Positions 8,271 through 17,171 of a stretch of 51,642 nt of DNA are shown here, piece by piece. A model generated the notes under the pieces. It was not told the DNA's origin. It ran no database searches and saw only the letters and a program-made list of their open reading frames with translations. The translations under genes were made by a program, and so were the position numbers. Numbering within the stretch: position 1 is the stretch's first letter; every line of letters begins with the position of its first letter. Source of the stretch: Clostridia bacterium DTU030 (lineage in GTDB: Bacteria > Bacillota > DTU030); assembly GCA_001513125.1 (NCBI GenBank), contig LFSN01000021.1, positions 1 through 51,642 on the forward strand, in the 5' to 3' direction.

Positions 8271-9326
8271 TTAGCGTATATAGATAGGATTGGAAAAAAT
8301 CCAGGGATATAATCTTGTCCCGGCCTTTACCCGGTACACTTCGATCCGGTATATGCCCTTCCCGGCAACGGGTATTTCCATCCCTCGGCAGTATTTTTCA
8401 CGGTAGGGCCTGCCGTTATAAATCAGCCTTACCAGGGCCGTGGCTGGAACCTTTATTCTCAGGAGGACATCTCGGCTACCGCTTATTTCGTCCCCCATGA
8501 GAAAAATTCCTTCCCCGGTCTGGGCGATAAAGGAGAAGTCCCGGGCTTCCCCCAGCAAATTCAAGGCTAGATAAGAATTTCCCCTCTTTAAGCTGGCAAG
8601 GAGGAGCTCCCTATCCCCCGGTTTTCTCTGCCAGGGGGTCCTGGTCAGGACATAGGTGCGGAGGGTGCGAAACAACTGGTGATAGGGAAACAGGACCAGG
8701 GAGAAACCAGCCAGGGAAATCCTGATGCCATGGGCATCCAGGCCGCCGATGGCAGCTACGTGTCCCTTCTGGTTTACCTGGTCCCACCAGGCCAGGGTTT
8801 GGGGAGATGGTCCCTTGAGAAGGAAGAGGGGGAAGAAATAGCCTGCCAGGCAGCGGAACCAACTGGTCATTTCAGCACCGAGATCGGAAAAATAGTTCCA
8901 GATTTCGATGCCATCGAAGCCCGCGACGGCATAATCCGCCCAGGGATAGGGGGGTATCTGAAAGAAACTATTGCCCCTATCAGCGGGATGGGCGATAAAG
9001 CCGATGCCCCCCTGCTCCTTTACGGCCTTGATATAGGATTGGGGATCAGCCTGGGGGGGAACGGCTTTTTTCAGGTCAAGGGCTAAATAATGGTTTTTTT
9101 CTGGCGAAATCTCCTGGCCAAAGAGGAGGAGGACATTTCCGTACCAGCCCTCCCCCAGGACTTCCCTGGGAAGAAGGGTATTGTGATCAGTAATTATAAC
9201 ATAGTCGAGCCGGCATTTGTGGGCGGCCCTTAATATTTCCTGCACGGAACCAGTCCCGTCGGAGTAGTGGGAATGGCAGTGGATGACACCGGTATAGGTG
9301 TAATAAGCTCCCTCTGTCCTTGGAAC
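8271..9326 (-). CDS. PHP-domain phosphoesterase, start codon uncertain
   Basis: This is a metal-dependent phosphoesterase of the PHP superfamily. Conserved metal ligands are seen in VIHCHSHYSDGTG, IITDHNTL, GFIAHPADRG, WNYFSDLGAE and IGGLDAHG. The C-terminal third forms a beta-rich region ending PWIFSNPIYIR. The family includes histidinol phosphatases and 3',5'-phosphoesterases; the substrate is not assignable. The reading frame opens at an ATG at 9425, but that ATG lies in the loop of the upstream terminator hairpin and gives an unlikely Pro/Arg-rich leader. A strong AAGGAGG sits at about 9336-9342, yet the codons after it are ATA (9332) and GTT (9326), not a normal start. I place the start near there provisionally. 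Confidence 0.78.
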   Translation of the reverse strand, partial: VPRTEGAYYTYTGVIHCHSHYSDGTGSVQEILRAAHKCRLDYVIITDHNTLLPREVLGEGWYGNVLLLFGQEISPEKNHYLALDLKKAVPPQADPQSYIKAVKEQGGIGFIAHPADRGNSFFQIPPYPWADYAVAGFDGIEIWNYFSDLGAEMTSWFRCLAGYFFPLFLLKGPSPQTLAWWDQVNQKGHVAAIGGLDAHGIRISLAGFSLVLFPYHQLFRTLRTYVLTRTPWQRKPGDRELLLASLKRGNSYLALNLLGEARDFSFIAQTGEGIFLMGDEISGSRDVLLRIKVPATALVRLIYNGRPYREKYCRGMEIPVAGKGIYRIEVYRVKAGTRLYPWIFSNPIYIR

Positions 9327-9400
9327 TGCTATCCACCTCCTTCTTAACCTCCTACCTAGCTTACCTTGGGGGGGAAGACTAAATACATGGATGGGGTGCG

Positions 9401-9434
9401 GAAAAGGAAAAGGAGGGTGGACCATCCACCCCCC
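9401..9434 (-). terminator. Rho-independent terminator of the EF-G-like gene
   Basis: Ten bases after the stop codon a 10-bp stem (one G-U pair) with a 3-base loop is followed by two TTTTCC runs on the minus strand. It separates the EF-G-like gene from the PHP gene and contains that frame's first ATG in its loop. Confidence 0.65.
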
Positions 9435-9443
9435 TTTACAGCC

Positions 9444-11531
9444 TTATCCCTGTTCCTTTTCCTTTTGCGCCTGGGCAATTATCGCCTCGGCCGTCCGCGC
9501 CGGTACCTCTTCATAGTGGTCGAAGGACATTTCAAAGCTGCCCCGGCCCTGGGTGAGGGAGCGGAGATCGATGGCATACTTGGATAGTTCCGCCAGGGGG
9601 ACCTGGGCCTTGATCAGTTGCATCGAGCCCTTGGGTTCCATGCCCAATATGCGGCCCCGCTTGGAATTCAAATCTCCAATGACATCACCCATGTATGCTT
9701 CGGGGACCAGGACCTCCAGGTTCATGATGGGTTCCAGCAGGACGGGGTTGGCCTGTTCCATAGCCTTTCTAAAGGCTTGAATGGCAGCGATCTTAAAGGC
9801 CAATTCCGAGGAGTCCACGGTGTGGTAAGAACCGTCGTAGAGGTTAACCTTAAAGTCGACGACGGGATAGCCGGCCAGAACTCCTTCTTCCATGGCTTCC
9901 CGGATGCCCTTTTCGACGGCGGGAATGTACTGTTTAGGTACAGCGCCACCGAAGATGGTTTCTTCGAAAACAAACCCTTCCCCTTCCGGTAGGGGTTCCA
10001 TCTCAATCCAGACATGGCCGTACTGGCCGTGCCCGCCCGTTTGTTTCTTGTGCTTACCTTCTACCTTGACGGACTTCCGGATGGTTTCCCGGTAGGGGAC
10101 CTTGGGTGTTTCTGTTTCCACTTCCACACCAAATTTCCGCTTTAAGCGGTCTATGGTTACTTCCAGGTGAACATCGCCCATGCCGGAGAGGATGAGTTCC
10201 CGGGTTTCTGTACGCTTTTCCACCGTCAAGGTGGGGTCTTCTTCTACCAGCCGGGCCAGGCCTGTACCCAGTTTGTCTTCATCTCCCTGGGATTTGGCAA
10301 CGAGGGCCAGGGAATAGGAGGGCCTGGGGAATTCAATGGGCGGGAGCTGGATGGGGTTGTCCTTTTCGCCGAGGGTGTCCCCTGTGCTGGTTTCCTGCAG
10401 CTTGGCCACAGCCCCAATATCTCCGGCCACGACCCGCTCCACACCTTCCTGCTGCTTGCCCCGGGGGATGAAGAGTTGCCCAACCCGCTCCATTTTCCCC
10501 TTGTTCACGTTGTAGACCTGGGTGTCGGAGTTAAAGACCCCGGAATAGACCCTAAAGTAGGTCAGTTTCCCGACAAAGGGGTCGGCCATGGTCTTAAAGA
10601 CGAGGGCTGCCAGGGGTCCCTCCTCGCTGGGCTCAAGGGTAATCTCTTCCCCGGTTTTGACGTCGGTACCGACAATGGCCTCCACATCTTCGGGTGAAGG
10701 GAGGCAGGCAATGATGGCATCCATTAGGGGTTGGATCCCGACATTGGCCAGGGCGGAACCGCAGAGGACAGGAATAATACTGCCGTCCAGGGTTCCAATC
10801 CGCAGTCCCGTAGTAATCTCTTCGTTGGTCAGGGCTTCACCTTCCAGGTATTTCATCACCAGTTCGTCATCGGTTTCCGCTACGGCTTCGATGAGTTTTT
10901 CCCGATAGCTTTCTGCCTCGGCCTGCATGTCAGCCGGTATCTCTTCAACGGTGAAGTCCTTTCCTTTCTTCGGATCATAAAGGATGGCCTTCATGTTGAC
11001 CAGGTCAATGACCCCGCGGAAGTTTTCTTCACTGCCTATGGGCAGCTGCACGGCCACGGCCCTGTTGGACAATTGTTCTTGCACCTGGGCCAGGGCCTTG
11101 GCGAAATTGGCATTTTCCCGGTCCAGCTTGTTTATAAATACCAGGCGGGGCAGGTTATACTCGTCGGCAAACTGCCAGACCTTTTCCGTGTGCACTTCAA
11201 CTCCGGAAACGGCACAAATGAGGACCACCGCCCCATCCACCACCCGAAGGGTGCCCCTTACATCACCGACAAAATCGGCGTATCCGGGGGTGTCGATCAG
11301 GTTTATTTTGTGCTTCTGCCAGTGGCAGGGGGCCAGGGCGGCATTGATGGTAATTTTTCTCTTTATCTCATCGGGGTCATAATCAACTACCGAGGACCCG
11401 TCATCTACCCGGCCCAGCCGATCCGTTGCGCCGGAGTTAAAGAGCATTGCTTCCGTCAAGGTTGTTTTACCAGCTCCACCGTGGGAGATCAGCCCCACAT
11501 TACGCAATTGCCGAATATTATACTCTTTCAC
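9444..11531 (-). CDS. Elongation factor G-like GTPase (EF-G paralogue)
   Basis: This 695-residue protein has the full EF-G domain order: GTPase domain (G1 SHGGAGKTT near residue 17, G3 DTPGYADF, G4 NKLD), a beta-barrel domain from about 290, and domains III-V ending with the RGRILGM loop and QLIKAQVPLAELSKY segments. The G1 motif SHGGAGKT, in place of the AHIDAGKT of translational EF-G, and the RVDDGSSVVDYDPDE switch I put it in the EF-G-like or EF-G-2 paralogue family. Their role, ribosome-linked GTPase activity or a conditional function, is not settled. No rpsL, rpsG or tuf is adjacent, supporting a paralogue. It starts with GTG after GGGGGAG. Confidence 0.9.
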   Translation of the reverse strand: MKEYNIRQLRNVGLISHGGAGKTTLTEAMLFNSGATDRLGRVDDGSSVVDYDPDEIKRKITINAALAPCHWQKHKINLIDTPGYADFVGDVRGTLRVVDGAVVLICAVSGVEVHTEKVWQFADEYNLPRLVFINKLDRENANFAKALAQVQEQLSNRAVAVQLPIGSEENFRGVIDLVNMKAILYDPKKGKDFTVEEIPADMQAEAESYREKLIEAVAETDDELVMKYLEGEALTNEEITTGLRIGTLDGSIIPVLCGSALANVGIQPLMDAIIACLPSPEDVEAIVGTDVKTGEEITLEPSEEGPLAALVFKTMADPFVGKLTYFRVYSGVFNSDTQVYNVNKGKMERVGQLFIPRGKQQEGVERVVAGDIGAVAKLQETSTGDTLGEKDNPIQLPPIEFPRPSYSLALVAKSQGDEDKLGTGLARLVEEDPTLTVEKRTETRELILSGMGDVHLEVTIDRLKRKFGVEVETETPKVPYRETIRKSVKVEGKHKKQTGGHGQYGHVWIEMEPLPEGEGFVFEETIFGGAVPKQYIPAVEKGIREAMEEGVLAGYPVVDFKVNLYDGSYHTVDSSELAFKIAAIQAFRKAMEQANPVLLEPIMNLEVLVPEAYMGDVIGDLNSKRGRILGMEPKGSMQLIKAQVPLAELSKYAIDLRSLTQGRGSFEMSFDHYEEVPARTAEAIIAQAQKEKEQG

Positions 11532-11659
11532 ATTATCTCCCCCTTGTTGTGTTTCACTTTCTGCATCCCTGAAGGATTGATATTCGCCTTAGGGCAAAGT
11601 ATTTCCTTCCCCCGGGAAGAAAATCGTCTGGGAAATAGGAATTAATCTTGCTTGGACCC

Positions 11660-12664
11660 TTATAGGGAGGAAAACAAATCCTTATGCTGCAAAAAGCTGC
11701 ATAAGAGGAGGGCAGCGTTTTTTAGGTCCCGGTAATCGATGATTTCCGCCGGGCTGTGTATGTACCGGGTAGGAATGGAGATCACTCCCGTCGGTATTCC
11801 TTCCCTGGTAAGATGAATAGAACCGGCATCGGTGCCGCCCCTTTCCAGGATTTCCAATTGGTAGGGGATGTCTTGCGACCTGGCCGTCTCTTCCAGGAGG
11901 TCCTTGACTCGGGGATGGCTGATAAAGGACCTGTCCTTGACTTTAATGGCCGGTCCTTTGCCCAATTCTACAGCCATCACCGGAGCCTCCGGTGTATCGC
12001 CGGTACGGGTCACATCGACGGCTACGGCCAAATGGGGCTGCAGTTGATAGGCAGCCGTCCGGGCTCCCCTGAGGCCCACTTCTTCCTGGACGGTAAAAAC
12101 AAAATCTATCTGGTAGTCAACGGGAGGCAGGTTCCGGATCACTTCCAGGAGTACAGTACAGCCGGCCCTGTTATCCAGGGCCTTGGCCATAATGCGGCTG
12201 CCCTGGGTGGAAAAATGGGGAGCGAAGACGGCCATACTGCCGATGGGACAATTCTCTTCGGCCTCTGCCCTGGAAGATGCGCCAATGTCGATGAAGAGTT
12301 TATCCAGTTTCAAGTCTTCCTTGTCCTTGAGCTCTTCTCTGCCGATGGTGCCCATGGTTCCATTGGCAAAGATCACCCTAGCTCCCAAAAGGAGCCTGGG
12401 ATCATGACCCCCCACAGGGCTAAAGCGCAGGAAACCAAGGTCATCGATGTGGGTTACCAGGAGTGCAATTTCATCCATATGGGCGGCCAGGAGCAGGCGC
12501 TTTTCGTCCCCCGGCTTGGTCGCAATCAGATTGCCCAGGGCATCGGTTCTGATGGCTAAATTTTTATCAAGGGCTGCCAGCTCTTTGGTAAGCTGGGTGC
12601 GGATTTCTTCTTCCCTTCCCGAAGGTCCGAAGCTTTGACTCAGCCGCGCCAGGGTATCTTTCAT
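11660..12664 (-). CDS. M42 family metallopeptidase (1 of 4)
   Basis: This 334-residue cobalt/zinc aminopeptidase of the tetrahedral (TET) M42 family trims N-terminal residues from peptides. Metal and catalytic residues are intact: AAHMDEIALLV, KALDNRAGC, VQEEVGLRGART (catalytic Glu), AVDVTRTGDTPE, GGTDAGSIHL and the terminal RYIHSPAE His ligand. It is the last gene of a three-member tandem array; its ATG overlaps the upstream stop by four bases and an AAGGAGG lies in the upstream gene. No terminator is obvious downstream. Substrate preference among the paralogues (Glu/Asp, Leu, Lys) cannot be decided. Confidence 0.92.
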   Translation of the reverse strand: MKDTLARLSQSFGPSGREEEIRTQLTKELAALDKNLAIRTDALGNLIATKPGDEKRLLLAAHMDEIALLVTHIDDLGFLRFSPVGGHDPRLLLGARVIFANGTMGTIGREELKDKEDLKLDKLFIDIGASSRAEAEENCPIGSMAVFAPHFSTQGSRIMAKALDNRAGCTVLLEVIRNLPPVDYQIDFVFTVQEEVGLRGARTAAYQLQPHLAVAVDVTRTGDTPEAPVMAVELGKGPAIKVKDRSFISHPRVKDLLEETARSQDIPYQLEILERGGTDAGSIHLTREGIPTGVISIPTRYIHSPAEIIDYRDLKNAALLLCSFLQHKDLFSSL

Positions 12665-13692
12665 TTTTGGCCAGTCCTCCTTCCGGGCGCATGTGTTAAA
12701 AAGCCGTGGATCAGTTCAATCAGGTGCTGGTAATCGGCCAGGTCAATGACGGAAGCGGGCGAGTGGAGGTAGCGGCAGGGAATGGCGACGACGGCCGTGG
12801 GTATTCCTGCCCCGGTCAGATGTATGGCTCCCCCATCGGTGCCGCCCGTGGCAGTCTGTTTCCACTGGTAGGGTTTGTCCAGCCTCTGGGCTGTTTCTTC
12901 CAGGGCCTTAAGCAGATCCGGTGCGGCAATGAGGGTCCGATCCATAATGGTGAGGGCCGGCCCCTTTCCGAGGCGGGTTGACATCTGGTGGGATTTTGCC
13001 TCGGGTACATCGCCAGCCGTAGTTGTTTCCATGACCAGGGCCAAATCGGGTTTCAGATTGTAGGATGCTATCCGGGCTCCCCTTAAGCCCACTTCCTCCT
13101 GGACGGTAAAGACGGCAGTCAGGTTCACCGGGTAATCGTATTGCAGGAGCTCCACCAGGGCAGAGCACCCGGCCCTGTTGTCCAGGGCCTTGCCCCTGAC
13201 CCGGTTGCCGCCGATAGAGGAAAAGCGGGACTGGAAGACGGCCCCCTCCCCTATTGCTACCAGCTTTTCTGCTTCTTCTTTATCCCTGGCCCCGATATCG
13301 ATAAAAAGCTCCCGCAGAGACAAAGCCCGCTCCCTTTCCTCTGGCTCCAAAAGATGGACTGCCTTGGCGCCGATGACCCCCGGTACCCTTTGGCGGCCAA
13401 TTACAACGGGCTTGGCGATTAAAACCCGCTGGTCTATGCCCCCCAGGCTTTTAAAGTGCAAGAAGCCCTCCCTGTCGATCCGGGTTATCATGAGGGCAAC
13501 TTCATCCATATGGGCGGCCAGCATTATGCGGGGTCCGGCAGCATCTCTACCCTTTTTTTCTGCATACAGGTTTCCCATGGTATCGGTCCATATTCTATCA
13601 ACATGGGGAGCAATCTTTTCCCTGATGAGATCCCGAACCTCATCCTCCTGCCCCGGCGGACCAAAGGCTTCTGAAAGTTCCTTTAATAGCAC
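12661..13692 (-). CDS. M42 family metallopeptidase (2 of 4)
   Basis: This is a 343-residue M42 aminopeptidase. Conserved segments are AAHMDEVALMITRID, KALDNRAGCSAL, VQEEVGLRGARIASY, GGTDGGAIHLTGAG and CRYLHSPASV. The segment that usually reads DVT-x-AGDTP is METTTAGDVPE, so a Glu replaces the usual Asp metal ligand; Glu is tolerated in some family members. It starts with GTG preceded by GGAGGG, ten bases inside the upstream M42 gene, and overlaps the downstream one by four bases. Translational coupling of the trio suggests coordinated amounts, possibly mixed TET particles (inference). Confidence 0.92.
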   Translation of the reverse strand: MLLKELSEAFGPPGQEDEVRDLIREKIAPHVDRIWTDTMGNLYAEKKGRDAAGPRIMLAAHMDEVALMITRIDREGFLHFKSLGGIDQRVLIAKPVVIGRQRVPGVIGAKAVHLLEPEERERALSLRELFIDIGARDKEEAEKLVAIGEGAVFQSRFSSIGGNRVRGKALDNRAGCSALVELLQYDYPVNLTAVFTVQEEVGLRGARIASYNLKPDLALVMETTTAGDVPEAKSHQMSTRLGKGPALTIMDRTLIAAPDLLKALEETAQRLDKPYQWKQTATGGTDGGAIHLTGAGIPTAVVAIPCRYLHSPASVIDLADYQHLIELIHGFLTHAPGRRTGQK

Positions 13693-14819
13693 GATAATCC
13701 CTCCACAAAAGCAGGCTCCAACCCCTGGATAAAGGCGGCAAGGAGCCGGCCGGTTTCCTTGAGATCTTTGAGGGAAAGGGTTTCCACCGCCGTATGCATG
13801 TAGCGCAAGGGGAGGGAAACTAAGGCCGTGGGGATTCCTTCCCGGGCAATCTGGATGGCCCAGGCATCAGTTCCGGCGGGGGTAGGTGAAGGCTCCACCT
13901 GATAGGGAACACCTATCTCCTGGGCCGTTTCTTTTAAGGTCGTGAAAAGCCGGGGGTGGACATGGGGGCCGAGGCCAAGGGCCGGACCCTTGCCCAGGGG
14001 AAAACCTTCATCCTCAGCTACGCCGGGCATATCGCCGTGGCAGACATCGATGACGACGGCCAAATCTGGGGCAAGGCCATAGGAACTGACCATAGCCCCC
14101 CTTACCCCTACTTCCTCCTGCACCGTTGCCACTCCATAGACATCGGCCCTGTGTTTTAGCCGGGTCAATTCCTGGAAACAGGCAGCCAGCACAGTAACTC
14201 CAGCCCTGTTGTCCAGGGCCTTGCCTGCAACCAGATCATTGGCAAGGAGCTGCAGGTCCCTCTCTATGGTTACCATGGTGCCCAGGGGCACCATTTCCTC
14301 CAATTCTTCCTTCTTGCTGTAGCCCGTGTCTATGTACAATTCGTCTCCGGGAATGGCCTTCTTCCTTTCCCCCGGCTCCTGCAGGTGGGGCGGCTTTGCC
14401 CCGATGACCCCCCGCAGGGGACTGAGGCCATGGATAAGAACTTCCTGTCCGGGGAGGGTGCGCAGGTCAATCCCCCCTACCGGTGTGAAGCGCAAAAAGC
14501 CCCCCTCCAGGATCTGGGTGACCATCAGGCCGATTTCATCCATGTGGGCGGCCAACATCACCCTGGGATGGGGGTCGGGTCCCTCCCCCTTCTTGTGGGC
14601 AATTACATTGCCTAATCTGTCCCTCTCCACTTCATCGACCAGGGGATGCAGGGTTTTCAAAAGGCTCTCGGCAACCTTTGCTTCCCTGCCCGAAACCCCC
14701 TGTTCCTGGGAAAGGCGGCGGAGCAGGTCCAGGTACTCCAAGCTCTTGTCCTCCTTGGTATTGGTTGTCTTCTCCATCCCCTTTAGTTTTTGTTGCCCCC
14801 TGGAAAATATACCTAACAT
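13683..14819 (-). CDS. M42 family metallopeptidase (3 of 4)
   Basis: This 378-residue M42 aminopeptidase is the longest of the trio, with an N-terminal tail of about 25 charged residues before SLEYLDLLRRLSQ. The active site is complete: AAHMDEIGLMV, KALDNRAGVTV, VQEEVGVRGAMV, VIDVCHGDMPG, PAGTDAWAIQIA and RYMHTAVE. It lacks the RGGTD sequence of the others (TPAGTD), which lines the substrate pocket, so specificity probably differs. The ATG at 14819 has AAGGGGG upstream; an internal ATG at residue 15 has poorer spacing. It is the first gene after the ddl terminator, so a promoter should lie in 14820-14903, though I could not identify one. Confidence 0.9.
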   Translation of the reverse strand: MLGIFSRGQQKLKGMEKTTNTKEDKSLEYLDLLRRLSQEQGVSGREAKVAESLLKTLHPLVDEVERDRLGNVIAHKKGEGPDPHPRVMLAAHMDEIGLMVTQILEGGFLRFTPVGGIDLRTLPGQEVLIHGLSPLRGVIGAKPPHLQEPGERKKAIPGDELYIDTGYSKKEELEEMVPLGTMVTIERDLQLLANDLVAGKALDNRAGVTVLAACFQELTRLKHRADVYGVATVQEEVGVRGAMVSSYGLAPDLAVVIDVCHGDMPGVAEDEGFPLGKGPALGLGPHVHPRLFTTLKETAQEIGVPYQVEPSPTPAGTDAWAIQIAREGIPTALVSLPLRYMHTAVETLSLKDLKETGRLLAAFIQGLEPAFVEGLSCY

Positions 14820-14903
14820 AAGCTTCTTCCCCCTTTCCTGGAGTTATGGACTGGCGTGTATTTAGACGGCGCCTGGGCACTCTATTTGCGGACGGGCTGG
14901 CAG

Positions 14904-14935
14904 GAAAAAAGAGCAGGTGTTTCTTTCCCTGCCCT
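14904..14935 (-). terminator. Terminator downstream of ddl
   Basis: On the minus strand GGGCAGG pairs with CCTGCTC (one wobble) across a 10-base loop and runs into TTTTTT. It lies 33 bp after the ddl stop and ends the ddl transcript ahead of the M42 trio. Confidence 0.7.
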
Positions 14936-14967
14936 TCCTGGCAACCAAACCGATGTGGCAAGTCGGG

Positions 14968-16011
14968 TTAGCCCCAGCTGATCTGGTTGCGCTGTTTGTC
15001 GGCGAAGCGTTCCAGGGCCAGGTCAATTAATTTGTCAAGCAAGTCCGGGTACTGGAGGCCCGTTATTTCCCACATTTTTGGATACATGCTCAGATGGGTG
15101 AAGCCGGGGATGGTATTTAGCTCATTGACGTAGAGTTGTCCTGTGTCTTTGTCAAGGAAAAAGTCAACCCTGGCCATGCCGCAGGCCTTGACGGCCAGGA
15201 ATGCCCTTATGGCATATTCCCGTACCTCCTCTGTTTTCTCCGGGGAAAGGGGAGCAGGGAGGAAAAAGTCCGATTTACCATCGGTGTATTTAGCTTCATA
15301 GTTATAAAAGTCCAAGTGGGGTACTATTTCGCCGGGTAAGGAGGCTTCAGGCCTATCATTCCCCAGGACGCTGCATTCAATTTCCCGGCAGTTAACGAAT
15401 TTTTCCACAATAATCTCCCGGTCGAACCTGCAGGCCAGGTCTACCGCCTGCTCCAGCTCCTCCCGGTCGGTGGCCTTGCTTATCCCGACACTGGATCCCA
15501 AATTTACGGGCTTGACAAAGGCTGGATAGCCAAGCTCCTTTTCAATGCTGTCGATAATGGTAGCCCTATCCCCTTCCCAGTCCCGGCGCAGGAAGGTTAG
15601 ATAATCGACTACGGGCAGGCCTGCCTGCTGGAAGAGCATTTTCATTATCCCTTTGTCCATGCCGACGGCAGAGCCAAGGACACCGGCGCCGACGTAGGGG
15701 ATATTTAACATTTCCAAGAGGCCCTGGATAGTACCATCTTCACCAAAGGGCCCGTGGAGGACGGGAAAGACCACATCGAGTTTTTCCAGCAGTTCTACCG
15801 GCAGAGGCCCCTCCCCTTTGATGTTGCCCCTTTTTAGAGCCTCCAGGGGGTTGCCGGCAGTCAGCCAGCGTCCTTCCTTGGTAATGCCGATGGGAACCGG
15901 TTCGTATTTATCCTTGTCGAGGTAATTAAGGACCGAGGTAGCCGACATTAAAGAGACTTCATGTTCCCCCGACCGGCCACCGAAGATGATGCCAACTTTA
16001 AGTTTATCCAT
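14968..16011 (-). CDS. ddl: D-alanine--D-alanine ligase
   Basis: This 347-residue ATP-grasp ligase joins two D-alanines for peptidoglycan. Signature elements are GIIFGGRSGEHEVSL at the N-terminus, HGPFGEDGTIQGLLE, KPVNLGSSVGI (ATP grasp), IECSVLGN, RVDFFLDKDTG and NELNTIPGFT. The length is typical. A GGGAGGATT ribosome binding site precedes the ATG. It follows the small DUF2508 gene by 32 bp and is followed by a clear terminator. Confidence 0.96.
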   Translation of the reverse strand: MDKLKVGIIFGGRSGEHEVSLMSATSVLNYLDKDKYEPVPIGITKEGRWLTAGNPLEALKRGNIKGEGPLPVELLEKLDVVFPVLHGPFGEDGTIQGLLEMLNIPYVGAGVLGSAVGMDKGIMKMLFQQAGLPVVDYLTFLRRDWEGDRATIIDSIEKELGYPAFVKPVNLGSSVGISKATDREELEQAVDLACRFDREIIVEKFVNCREIECSVLGNDRPEASLPGEIVPHLDFYNYEAKYTDGKSDFFLPAPLSPEKTEEVREYAIRAFLAVKACGMARVDFFLDKDTGQLYVNELNTIPGFTHLSMYPKMWEITGLQYPDLLDKLIDLALERFADKQRNQISWG

Positions 16012-16043
16012 AGAGAAATCCTCCCTCTCAATCCTTTCTGGCT

Positions 16044-16319
16044 TCAGCGTTCACAACCCGGGTAATATCTGGGGGTCCTTTCCCTGGCCAGGGAAAACCT
16101 GATGACTTCTCCCCAGCTCAAGGTAATTCCCTGCTCCTTTGCCAGCTGCAACAGGTAATGATAGCGGCACTGGGCAGCCAGGGACCAGTAGATGGCATAA
16201 TCAATGAGTCCTGGTTCCGTAACCCAGTTAAAATAGTCCCGGGCCTGCTGCCATTCTTCCCGTGCCCCTTGGACAAGGTAACAAAGGTCTTCTCTGTCCC
16301 TTTCGATTGGGGTTGGCAC
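16044..16319 (-). CDS. DUF2508 (YaaL-like) family protein
   Basis: This 91-residue, charged, soluble protein has the pattern of the DUF2508/YaaL family: two helices around WQQARDYFNWVTEPGLIDYAIY and AAQCRYHYLLQLAKEQGI. The family has no known biochemical function and is often near recR-type genes in Firmicutes, which are not seen here. The start is a GTG with an excellent GGAGGAGGAG site. It is 32 bp upstream of ddl and probably cotranscribed. The C-terminus (RTPRYYPGCER) is not characteristic. Confidence 0.72.
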   Translation of the reverse strand: MPTPIERDREDLCYLVQGAREEWQQARDYFNWVTEPGLIDYAIYWSLAAQCRYHYLLQLAKEQGITLSWGEVIRFSLARERTPRYYPGCER

Positions 16320-16420
16320 GGAATCTCCTCCTCCCTGTCTCGGTAGAGGATCCTAACACATATTATATCATTTAATTTATATGTAAACAGGGGGAGAAGA
16401 TGACCTTAAATAGGTTCCTC

Positions 16421-17101
16421 TTATGCAAGGAAGTATTTCCCTATCAAGAGGGGGACCAGGAGGGCCGGCAAGAGGTTGGCCACCTTAATTCTACCTATTT
16501 CCAGTATGTTAAAGCCCAGCCCGATAATAAGGGCCCCGCCGACGGCCGTTACCTCCGCCACCAATTCGGGGAGCAACAGGCTGCGGACGGCACTGGCCAG
16601 GAGGGTGATACTGCCCTGGTATAAAAATACAGGTAGGGCGGAAAAAAGGACGCCTATACCCAGGGTGGAGGCAAAGGCGATGGAAGTGATCCCGTCCATG
16701 ATGGCCTTGGTCAAAAGGATAGTGTAGTCGCCGGTGAGGCCATCTTCGATGGCCCCCAGTATTGCCATGGGTCCGACACAGAAAATTAAACTGGTGGTAA
16801 CGAAGCCCTTGGTAAAACGATCCTGGGTACCCTTAAAGCGGTTTTCCAGGCTCTGTCCGATCCAGGTCAACTTGGCATCTAAATCTAGCAGTTCCCCAAT
16901 GGCAGCACCAATGACGAGGCTCAGGAGGAGGATGATTGTTTCCTGGCCCTCCTGGACCATGGAAAAACCAATAATGAGGGTTAAAAGGCCCATGCCCTGC
17001 ATGACCCTGTCACTGAGCCGGGCTGGTATGATATTTTTCAGGAGAATGCCGATAAGACTGCCGGCGATAATGGTGCCTGTATTAATCACGGTTCCAGTCA
17101 T
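16421..17101 (-). CDS. DUF554 family membrane protein
   Basis: This 226-residue integral membrane protein has about seven hydrophobic segments and the DUF554 hallmarks: N-terminal GTVINTGTIIAGSLIGILL, RVMQGMGLLTLIIGFSM, GAAIGELLDLD, and FCVGPMAILGAIEDGLTGDYTILLTKAIMDGITSIAFAS in segments. The C-terminal half repeats the topology (GGALIIGLGFNILE). Members such as YqgA/YdfK are predicted transporters of unknown substrate. It is separated from DUF5317 by 70 bp that contain a perfect 16-bp palindrome, which may control it. Confidence 0.85.
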   Translation of the reverse strand: MTGTVINTGTIIAGSLIGILLKNIIPARLSDRVMQGMGLLTLIIGFSMVQEGQETIILLLSLVIGAAIGELLDLDAKLTWIGQSLENRFKGTQDRFTKGFVTTSLIFCVGPMAILGAIEDGLTGDYTILLTKAIMDGITSIAFASTLGIGVLFSALPVFLYQGSITLLASAVRSLLLPELVAEVTAVGGALIIGLGFNILEIGRIKVANLLPALLVPLLIGKYFLA

Positions 17102-17125
17102 TGCTTCTATCCCCTTCCCCGTATA

Positions 17126-17141
17126 TTACTTGATCAAGTAA
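17126..17141. promoter_or_regulatory. Perfect 16-bp palindrome, candidate operator
   Basis: TTACTTGATCAAGTAA is a perfect inverted repeat 25 bases upstream of the DUF554 start and 30 bases after the DUF5317 stop. It has no spacer and no T-run, so it looks like a dimeric repressor site rather than a terminator. The regulator is unknown. Confidence 0.4.
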
Positions 17142-17171
17142 ACTTCGCTATCATCCAGATAAATCCTGCCC

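Noticed and set aside
10731-11645. 304-residue plus-strand frame opposite the EF-G-like gene
   Set aside because: It is the reverse complement of a strongly conserved GTPase, has no ribosome binding site of note and an odd composition. The same applies to frames at 1673-2383, 7535-8287, 11756-12559, 30840-31553 and 40691-41425.
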